In this document: piece after piece, positions 1 to 5,963 of the stretch | How the letters are laid out: each line of letters starts with the position of its first letter | How positions within the stretch are numbered: the first letter of the stretch is position 1 | Assembly: GCA_003157575.1 (NCBI GenBank) | Contig: PMKA01000520.1 | Span: 1 to 7,015, forward strand | DNA: 7,015 nt | Origin: Opitutia bacterium | Lineage (GTDB): Bacteria; Verrucomicrobiota; Verrucomicrobiia; Opitutales; Opitutaceae | Reading direction: 5' to 3' | The notes under the pieces: model-generated | The model's database searches: none | Told to the model about the DNA's origin: nothing | Seen by the model: the letters and a program-made list of their open reading frames with translations, nothing else | Made by a program: the position numbers and the translations under genes

Positions 1-359
1 GGTTGCGCGCCACGAGCATCGATGAGCTGCCGGAGTTGTGGATCGTGGTGCGCGGCGAGATTAGCCTGGTCGGCCCCCGGCCGCTCCTCGTCGAATATCT
101 CGGGCGTTACTCGGCCGAGCAGGCGCGACGGCATGAAGTGAGGCCGGGCCTGACCGGCTGGGCTCAGGTGAACGGCCGAAATGCCACGACATGGGAGGAG
201 CGATTGAAACTCGACGTCTGGTACGTCGACCACCGGAGCCTGTCGCTCGATCTGCGCATCGTGCTCCGCACGGCGCTGCTGGTTCTGCGCCGTGATGGCA
301 TCAATGCGCCCGGGTCGGCGACCATGCCCGAGTTTGCCGGAACCAGGCCCCGCGACTGA
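1..359 (+). CDS. PglC-like undecaprenyl-phosphate sugar phosphotransferase, C-terminal part (5'-truncated by window)
   Basis: This is the end of a bacterial sugar transferase (PF02397 family, small PglC/WcaJ-type). Such enzymes transfer a sugar-1-phosphate from a UDP-sugar to undecaprenyl phosphate on the cytoplasmic face of the inner membrane, the first step of a lipid-linked glycan. The frame is open from the left edge, so the real start lies upstream; about 80-100 residues, including the membrane re-entrant helix, are missing. Visible family marks are TSIDELPELW, with the Asp-Glu pair that is catalytic in Campylobacter PglC, then SLVGPRPLL, the HEVRPGLTGWAQVNGRN segment and a late ATMPEF. 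PglC itself ends similarly, so a small monotopic enzyme is likelier than a long WcaJ form, but the missing N-terminus prevents proof. One oddity is LWIVV where the family usually has LWNVL. Substrate is unproven; the PglE/PglF-like fusion downstream suggests a 4-amino-4,6-dideoxy sugar. Stop TGA at 357. Confidence 0.93.
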   Translation, partial: LRATSIDELPELWIVVRGEISLVGPRPLLVEYLGRYSAEQARRHEVRPGLTGWAQVNGRNATTWEERLKLDVWYVDHRSLSLDLRIVLRTALLVLRRDGINAPGSATMPEFAGTRPRD

Positions 360-401
360 ACGGCGGCGCCCCCTGCGTCAAAAACACATGACTCCGACAA
401 G

Positions 402-1382
402 ATGACGATTTCAGTCCTGTTCTCATCGGCTGGACGGCGGGTGGAATTGATCAACTGTTTTCGCGAGGACGCAGTCGAACTTGGGATCGAGTTGCGCGTG
501 CTTGCAGCCGACTTCCAGCCCGAGCTCAGTGCTGCCTGCCAGGTGGCGGAGAAGCACTTCGCGGTACCCCGGTGCGACAATGCCAGATTCGTTCCCCGGA
601 TGCAGGAAATCTGTGCAGGCGAGCATGTGGATCTGGTGATTCCGACGATCGATCCCGAGCTCGCTCCCCTGGCCGCGGCGCGGGCGGCGTTCGCTGCCGC
701 CGGCACACGGCTGGTTGTGTCTGGGGTCGAGACGGTGGCGATCGCCCGGGACAAGCTCCGAACGGCGGCCGTTCTTTCGCAACATGGGATTCCCTTCGCG
801 CGCTCGGTGGCGCTGGAACGGTTGATCGCCAATCCGGGTGCATTAAGATTCCCGGTCGTATTGAAACCGGTGGACGGAAGCGCTTCGATCGGACTGCGCG
901 AGGCGCGGGATACTGCGGAGATCGAAAGGGCCGCAATCGACGTCCGACGCTACCTCGCGCAGGAGAAATGGACCGGCCGCGAGTACACGGTGAATTTGTT
1001 TGTCGATCGGAGCGGGCGGCTCCGGTCGGCGGTGCCGCACTGGCGTCGCGAAATCCGGGCGGGCGAAGTGAGCAAGGGACGCACTGAAAGGGTTCCGCAA
1101 CTGATCGATCTCGCCGGGCGGATTGCGTCAGCGCTGCCGGACGCAAGCGGGCCGCTGTGCTTCCAGGCGATCGTCACCGAGAGCGGCCAGGCGGTGGTGT
1201 TCGAAATCAACGCGCGGTTCGGCGGAGGTTATCCGCTCGCGCACCGTGCAGGCGCCCGGTTCTCGCGCTGGCTGCTGGAGGAGGCTGCGGAGATGCCCTC
1301 TACGGCGGATGTCTTCTGGCAGGAAGGGGTGACAATGCTGCGCTACGATGCGGCGGTCTTTTCGATTCCCGGCAAGAAATGA
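402..1382 (+). CDS. ATP-grasp domain ligase (carbamoyl-phosphate-synthase-like)
   Basis: This 326-residue protein is an ATP-grasp enzyme of the type often labelled 'carbamoyl phosphate synthase large subunit' in surface-polysaccharide clusters. Family members activate a carboxylate as an acyl phosphate and join it to an amine or other nucleophile. An N-terminal Rossmann-like pre-ATP-grasp domain begins with VLFSSAGRRVEL and includes LVIPTIDPEL (residues 78-87). The ATP-grasp domain follows, with DKL at 117-119, the ATP-binding Lys155 in VVLKP, the flexible DGSASIGL loop (158-165), EYTVNLF at 194-200 and the metal-binding FEINARFGGG segment (267-276, Glu268 and Asn270). The ATG at 402 is the first start after the in-frame stop of the upstream gene and fits the expected N-terminus. 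It lacks a clear Shine-Dalgarno sequence, and the 42-bp gap before it holds no convincing promoter or terminator. Its stop overlaps the next start. Substrate is unknown; modification of an amino sugar or another cluster metabolite is an inference. Confidence 0.9.
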   Translation: MTISVLFSSAGRRVELINCFREDAVELGIELRVLAADFQPELSAACQVAEKHFAVPRCDNARFVPRMQEICAGEHVDLVIPTIDPELAPLAAARAAFAAAGTRLVVSGVETVAIARDKLRTAAVLSQHGIPFARSVALERLIANPGALRFPVVLKPVDGSASIGLREARDTAEIERAAIDVRRYLAQEKWTGREYTVNLFVDRSGRLRSAVPHWRREIRAGEVSKGRTERVPQLIDLAGRIASALPDASGPLCFQAIVTESGQAVVFEINARFGGGYPLAHRAGARFSRWLLEEAAEMPSTADVFWQEGVTMLRYDAAVFSIPGKK

Positions 1383-2062
1383 AACCGGCGGCTTTGGTGT
1401 TCGATCTTGATGACACGCTCTATCCGGAGCGCGAGTTCGTCAGCAGCGGCTTCGCTGCCGTGGATCGATGGTTGCGGGAACGCCGCCAGATCACCGGATT
1501 CGCAACCGAGGCCGGGAGGTTGTTTGAGGAGGGCGTCCGCGGGCACATTTTTGACGATGCACTCGACCGGCTCGGTGTGACCGGGGCGGGGGGGCTGATT
1601 CCGGAAATGGTCGATGTCTACCGCCGCCATTCACCGGGACTGAGGCTCTTTCCCGATGCGGAGTGGGCGATCAGACACTTTCACCGGAAGGTGAAGCTCG
1701 GTTTGATCACGGACGGTTATGCCGAGGTGCAGCGCAGGAAGCTGGCATCGCTCAGGATCGAGTTATTTTTTGATTCTCTGCTGTTCACGGACGATCTCGG
1801 CCGGGAGAACTGGAAGCCGAGCCCCAATTCCTTTCAAAAGATGATGGAAGCGCTCGGCTGCCCGGCGGCCGGTTGCGTTTATGTCGGCGACAATCCGGCC
1901 AAGGATTTCGTTGCGCCCAACAGGCTTGGCTGGACGACCATCCAGGTGGCGCGCGAGCAAGGGGAATACTCCGGTGTCGCCGCCGACGCGCTGCCTGCCG
2001 ACCATCGCGCGAAGCACGTGGTCCGGACTTTGACCTGCCTGGGTGAGATTCTCAGGGAATGA
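1379..2062 (+). CDS. HAD-superfamily hydrolase (phosphatase)
   Basis: This 227-residue protein is a haloacid dehalogenase-type phosphatase, probably subfamily IA. All four HAD motifs are present. Motif I is FDLDDTLY with nucleophile Asp9 and general acid Asp11. Motif II is LITDG with Thr111. Motif III is the Lys146 of NWKPSP. Motif IV is VYVGDNPAKDF with Asp171 and Asp176 for Mg2+. The helical cap lies between motif I and about residue 90. The frame is open far upstream, inside the ATP-grasp gene, but the start chosen is ATG 1379: it places motif I at the usual distance from the N-terminus and gives the ATGA overlap seen along this operon. Enzymes like this usually remove phosphate from small molecules such as sugar phosphates or nucleotides; the substrate cannot be read from sequence. 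The tight pairing with the ATP-grasp gene suggests the two act on the same metabolite, which is inference. Confidence 0.92.
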   Translation: MKPAALVFDLDDTLYPEREFVSSGFAAVDRWLRERRQITGFATEAGRLFEEGVRGHIFDDALDRLGVTGAGGLIPEMVDVYRRHSPGLRLFPDAEWAIRHFHRKVKLGLITDGYAEVQRRKLASLRIELFFDSLLFTDDLGRENWKPSPNSFQKMMEALGCPAAGCVYVGDNPAKDFVAPNRLGWTTIQVAREQGEYSGVAADALPADHRAKHVVRTLTCLGEILRE

Positions 2063-2808
2063 AGGCGGCAATCAATGCTGGTCCTGGCCTGGCCTGGTGG
2101 GGGCGATGGTCCCTGATCGCGCCGGCCCTTGTGCTTGCGGCGGCAGTGATCCTGCAGCTCTCGGGTGCCGGCGGCGGATCGCCGCATCCGCATGAAGTCG
2201 CGCTGGCTTCGCTGATCCCGGAGACAGTTCCCGGCTGGAAGACCCGGGACGTCCCGCTCGGGTCGACTGAGTTTTTGTCAAACGAGGTCGAAAAGGTGTT
2301 GAACTTCGACGAGGCGGTGAGCCGGGAATTCAGCCGCGGAGGAGAGAGCTTCGGGCTGTACGTCGTCTATTGGAGCGCCGGCAAGATGCCTGTGCGGCTG
2401 GTCGCCTCACATACGCCGGACCGCTGCTGGACGGAGAGCGGCTGGCGGTGCCTTGCCATGAAGTTCAAACAACAGGAGACCTTGGACGGCGTCCCGCTGC
2501 AGCCGGCGGAATGGCGCCTGTTTTCGCCTCCCGTTTCGGGCCCGCCGGTTTACGTGCTCTATTGGCACCTTGTCGACGGGCGGACATATGATTTCGGCGG
2601 CCGTTTCAACAGCATCCCCGACCCGATGCGATGGTGGAAGGACGTTTTCCAGCAGGCAGCCCTCGGAAACCGCGAGCAATACTTCATCCGGCTGACCAGC
2701 ACCCAGCCGCTGGAAAACCTCTGGAGTGATCCGGGATTCGCCGCGGTCCTCAGAAGCCTCGGTCATCTCGGCCTTTTGAGCAAAGGGCCGGAAGGGCTTC
2801 CGAATTGA
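2059..2808 (+). CDS. epsI: EpsI-type exosortase-associated protein
   Basis: This 249-residue protein resembles the EpsI / DUF3485 family, found as a C-terminal extension of exosortases or as a separate neighbouring protein. A short cytoplasmic N-terminus is followed by one hydrophobic segment (about residues 18-35), which predicts an inner-membrane anchor with the rest in the periplasm. The recognisable core is YWSAGKMPVR followed by SHTPDRCW and SGW (residues 104-129), matching the family's His-x-Pro-x-x-Cys signature through His118, Pro120 and Cys123. A later YVLYWHLVDGR segment (165-175) is also typical. The molecular function of EpsI is not settled; it is implicated in exosortase-linked protein sorting and exopolysaccharide production. 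ATG 2059 overlaps the previous stop, and GGTGAG at 2042-2047 could serve as ribosome binding site. The exosortase partner lies 3.1 kb downstream, beyond the fusion gene. Family assignment is fairly sure; no finer subtype is claimed. Confidence 0.82.
   Translation: MKAAINAGPGLAWWGRWSLIAPALVLAAAVILQLSGAGGGSPHPHEVALASLIPETVPGWKTRDVPLGSTEFLSNEVEKVLNFDEAVSREFSRGGESFGLYVVYWSAGKMPVRLVASHTPDRCWTESGWRCLAMKFKQQETLDGVPLQPAEWRLFSPPVSGPPVYVLYWHLVDGRTYDFGGRFNSIPDPMRWWKDVFQQAALGNREQYFIRLTSTQPLENLWSDPGFAAVLRSLGHLGLLSKGPEGLPN
2790..2796 (+). promoter_or_regulatory. Probable ribosome binding site for the TTG-initiated fusion gene
   Basis: The purine-rich GGAAGGG lies 8 nt before TTG 2805 but 20 nt before the alternative ATG at 2817. 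The spacing therefore favours the TTG start, which also forms a TTGA overlap with the epsI stop like the other junctions. The match to the anti-Shine-Dalgarno sequence is partial. Confidence 0.5.
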
Positions 2809-5800
2809 ATTCTCTCATGAAAACAACCGTGCCTGTTAAACGCCGGATCTTTTTGTCGCCTCCCCATATTGGACCGAGTGAGCGGGAGAACGTCGAAACT
2901 GCGTTTGCCACGAACTGGGTTGCGCCCGTTGGGCCGCACCTGGAAGCCTTCGAACAGGAGATGTGTGCGGCGAGCGGCGCCCGGGCTGCACTATGCCTTT
3001 CGTCAGGAACCGCGGCGCTCCACCTCGCAGCCCGGCTGCTCGGGGTTCAGGCGGGCGACGAGATCTTCTGCTCCACATTCACGTTCGTCGCCAGCGCGAA
3101 TCCCATTCTCTACCAGGGTGCGCAGCCGGTGTTCATCGATTCGGAGGCCCGTTCCTGGAACATGGATCCGGGGCTTCTGGCCGAGGCGCTGGCCCAGAGG
3201 GCGAAAAGGGGACGGCTTCCGCGCGCCGTCGTGGTGGTCGACCTCTACGGGCAGTGCGCCGCCTGGGATGAGATCCGCGAAATCACCTCGCGGTATGGAG
3301 TGCCGGTGATCGAGGATGCAGCCGAGGCTGTGGGGGCGACCTACCGGAACGCCTGGGCCGGGACCTTTGGTGCGTTCGGCGTCTATTCGTTCAACGGAAA
3401 CAAAATCATGACAACGGGCGGCGGGGGGATGCTGCTCTCCTCGAACATGGCCCTGATGGAGCACGCGCGGAAGCTCGCGACGCAGGCCCGGGACGTCGCG
3501 CCCCACTACCAGCACAGCGAGCTGGGTTACAACTACCGGATGAGCAATCTGCTGGCCGGGATCGGCCGCGGCCAGCTGCAGTCGCTTCCACGGATGATCG
3601 AAAGGCGGCGCGAGATCTTCGACTTCTACCGGAATGCGCTGGGGAATCTTCCCGGGGTGGACTTCATGCCCGAAATCCCTGAAGGGCGCTCCAACCGCTG
3701 GCTCACGTGCATCACCATCGATCCGGCCGATGCAGGGGTGAATCGCGACAAGATCATCGGTGTGCTTGCGGCCAGCGACATCGAGGCCCGGCCGACGTGG
3801 AAGCCTTTGCATCTGCAACCCTTTTTCCACGGGGCGCCCCGCTTCGGCGGCGCCGTGTCGGACCGGCTTTTCGCCCTGGGGCTCTGCCTGCCCTCGGGCT
3901 CCGCCATGACGGATGAGGATCTGTCACGGGTGACGGAGGTTGTGCGCGAGGCATTCGCCCGCCGGGGTTTCTCCCCTGTCAAGGGCATCTCGACGCCCTC
4001 CGAATCAGGAGAGCCCCGGAGAAACCCGCTGGGTGTCGCGCGGGCGTTTGTTCGCGAACGGCTGATGACAGGCACACGCGTGGCGCTGGATGTGTTCGAC
4101 AGGAGGATTGGCCGCCATGGCGGTGCGCGGCTCGCCGCGGTCATGCTCGGATATGCGCCGATTCTCGCCGCCTCGTTCTACCTGGCCTACGGGCTCCGGT
4201 GGGATTTTGCGGTGCCTGACGATTTTGCGAAGCAGCGTCTGATGCTGATCGGACCGGTCGTTCTCTACAAGCTGCTCCTGCTAAACTCATACGGGCAGTT
4301 TCGCACGATCCAGCGGTATTTCGGAATGGCCGACTTCGGAAAGATGTTGTTCGCGATGACGACATTGTCCGGCATGATGCTCGGTCTCTGGTATGTCGCG
4401 GCGATCGCAGCCGCCCCGCCTCGCGGAGTGATCTTGATGGACTTCGTGCTGTGCGTCGGATTCGTTTCCGCCTTCCGGCTGAGTCTGCGGGTCGCGCACA
4501 ACTGGAGGATCTACGGCGAAGGACAGTCCGTCCCTGTGGAGAGAAGGCTGGCGATCGTCGGCGCAGGCGATGTTGGCGAAGCGCTGGCCAAGGACCTTCT
4601 CCAAAGGCGCGGAAGCGGACTTCGGCCGGTGTTTTTCGTTGACGACGATCCGGAAAAGATCGGATGCACCATCCATGGCCTGCCGGTGATAGGGCCGCTT
4701 GAAAGGCTGACGGAGTTCGCTCCGCGCGTCCGCATCGACGAACTTGTTGTGACCTTGAAGGAGACGCCGCCAAAGCGCCTCAAGGAAATCATGAAGGTGG
4801 GCCGCCAGGTCGGGGCGACGACCCGGATCGTGCCGTCATTCACGGAACTCGCCTCGGGCAACCTCAAAGTGGAGCGGGCGCGTCCCGTCGCGATCGAGGA
4901 TCTGCTGGGGCGCGCCCCGGTCAATCTCGACGGCGACGGGACCGCGCGGCTTGTGCGCGATCGGGTCGTGCTCGTCACAGGCGCCGGGGGCAGCATCGGC
5001 GGCGAACTCTGCCGGCAGATTCTCTCCCATGGACCGCAGCAGCTTGTCATGGTCGATCAGAGCGAGATTGCGCTGTTCGAGATTGAGATGGCGCTGTCAC
5101 CAGCGGATCGCGACCGGCGTCTGATTCCGTTGATTGCCGACGTTGTCGACGAGCCGGCGATGCGGGCGGTTTTTGCGCGGCATCGTCCCGACATCGTCTT
5201 CCATGCGGCGGCGCACAAGCACGTGCCCCTGATGGAGCGACAGCCGGCCGAGGCGCTGAAGAACAACACGCTTGCCACCGCGATGATGACGCGGCTCGCC
5301 AGCGAGTACGGAGTGGAGCGGTTTGTCTTCATCTCGACGGACAAGGCGATCAACCCGACCAGCGTGATGGGCTGCAGCAAACGGCTCGCGGAGATGGCGC
5401 TTCAGGCGCGCCAGCGCGCGCCGGACAACCGCACCACGTTCCTGGCCGTGCGGTTCGGCAACGTGCTCGGATCGAGCGGAAGCGTCATTCCGATCTTCAA
5501 AAAGCAGATAGCCGAAGGGGGGCCTGTGACGGTGACAGATCCCGAAATGACCCGCTATTTCATGACGATTCCGGAGGCGGTCGGGCTGGTCCTCCAGGCG
5601 GCGGCGCTCGGCGGTGGAGGAGACATCTTCATCCTCGATATGAACCAGCCCGTGAAGATCATCGACATGGCCCGGCAGATGATCGAGCTGAGCGGCTACC
5701 GGCCCGGGATCGACATCGAAATCAAGATCACCGGCCTGCGTCCGGGGGAGAAACTCTTCGAGGAGCTTCACCTCGACGACGAGGCGCACGAACGGACCGG

Positions 5801-5963
5801 GCATCCGCGGATCTTCCGCTTTAGAAAGAACTACGGCGCGGAGCCGGATGCAGGGGAGAGCTGGCTTTCCGGGCTGCGTTCTGTGGCCCTTTCGGGCAAC
5901 CCCCATGAGATCAAGCGGGAGATGAAGCGCCACGTCCCGGAGTACACGCCGTTTTTCGAATGA
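2805..5963 (+). CDS. Fusion: PglE-like PLP sugar aminotransferase + PglF/WbpM-like membrane nucleotide-sugar 4,6-dehydratase
   Basis: One 1052-residue frame encodes two full enzymes. Residues about 14-390 are a DegT/DnrJ/EryC1/StrS aminotransferase: LSSGTAALHLA (65-75) for PLP phosphate, Asp171 in VIEDAAEA, and the PLP-binding Lys200 in SFNGNK. Its opening FLSPPHIG resembles PglE, which aminates C4 of UDP-4-keto-6-deoxy sugars. A charged, Pro/Gly-containing linker (about 391-440) follows. Residues about 440-1052 are a full-length PglF/WbpM/FlaA1-type dehydratase: four predicted membrane helices (about 443-465, 477-495, 514-537, 541-560), a first Rossmann domain (GAGDVGEAL, 586-594), and the catalytic SDR domain with TGAGGSIGGEL (725-735), STDKAINPTSVMGCSKR (844-860; Asp846, Lys847, Met855, Lys859) and LRPGEKLFEEL (978-988). 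Met in place of the SDR Tyr is normal for PglF/WbpM. The halves would catalyse consecutive steps from a UDP-HexNAc at the inner membrane. TTG 2805 is preferred over ATG 2817 because of the spacing to GGAAGGG and the 4-nt overlap. UDP-GlcNAc as substrate is inferred. Confidence 0.93.
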   Translation: MNSLMKTTVPVKRRIFLSPPHIGPSERENVETAFATNWVAPVGPHLEAFEQEMCAASGARAALCLSSGTAALHLAARLLGVQAGDEIFCSTFTFVASANPILYQGAQPVFIDSEARSWNMDPGLLAEALAQRAKRGRLPRAVVVVDLYGQCAAWDEIREITSRYGVPVIEDAAEAVGATYRNAWAGTFGAFGVYSFNGNKIMTTGGGGMLLSSNMALMEHARKLATQARDVAPHYQHSELGYNYRMSNLLAGIGRGQLQSLPRMIERRREIFDFYRNALGNLPGVDFMPEIPEGRSNRWLTCITIDPADAGVNRDKIIGVLAASDIEARPTWKPLHLQPFFHGAPRFGGAVSDRLFALGLCLPSGSAMTDEDLSRVTEVVREAFARRGFSPVKGISTPSESGEPRRNPLGVARAFVRERLMTGTRVALDVFDRRIGRHGGARLAAVMLGYAPILAASFYLAYGLRWDFAVPDDFAKQRLMLIGPVVLYKLLLLNSYGQFRTIQRYFGMADFGKMLFAMTTLSGMMLGLWYVAAIAAAPPRGVILMDFVLCVGFVSAFRLSLRVAHNWRIYGEGQSVPVERRLAIVGAGDVGEALAKDLLQRRGSGLRPVFFVDDDPEKIGCTIHGLPVIGPLERLTEFAPRVRIDELVVTLKETPPKRLKEIMKVGRQVGATTRIVPSFTELASGNLKVERARPVAIEDLLGRAPVNLDGDGTARLVRDRVVLVTGAGGSIGGELCRQILSHGPQQLVMVDQSEIALFEIEMALSPADRDRRLIPLIADVVDEPAMRAVFARHRPDIVFHAAAHKHVPLMERQPAEALKNNTLATAMMTRLASEYGVERFVFISTDKAINPTSVMGCSKRLAEMALQARQRAPDNRTTFLAVRFGNVLGSSGSVIPIFKKQIAEGGPVTVTDPEMTRYFMTIPEAVGLVLQAAALGGGGDIFILDMNQPVKIIDMARQMIELSGYRPGIDIEIKITGLRPGEKLFEELHLDDEAHERTGHPRIFRFRKNYGAEPDAGESWLSGLRSVALSGNPHEIKREMKRHVPEYTPFFE

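Noticed and set aside
360..401. Promoter or terminator in the gap between the sugar transferase and ATP-grasp genes
   Set aside because: No stable hairpin with a T-run and no paired -35/-10 elements could be recognised in these 42 bases.
164..1210. Several overlapping minus-strand frames across the sugar transferase and ATP-grasp genes
   Set aside because: They are Ser/Arg/Ala-rich shadow translations with no family resemblance, opposite two well-supported genes.
1157..1378. Upstream extension of the HAD reading frame to an ATG at 1157 (301 residues)
   Set aside because: It lies inside the well-supported ATP-grasp gene, adds Arg/Gly-rich sequence with no domain, and would push HAD motif I to residue 83; ATG 1379 fits the family and the overlap pattern.
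1578..1597. G-rich run in the HAD gene as an indel or frameshift
   Set aside because: All four HAD motifs before and after it are in one frame, so nothing suggests a disruption.
3418..3430. G-run in the aminotransferase as a possible frameshift site
   Set aside because: It simply encodes the conserved glycine stretch after Lys200, and the frame is intact on both sides; no slippage motif or alternative product is evident.
3003..3830. 275-residue open frame on the minus strand
   Set aside because: It is antisense to the aminotransferase domain, whose motifs are unambiguous on the plus strand; no domain was seen in the antisense product.
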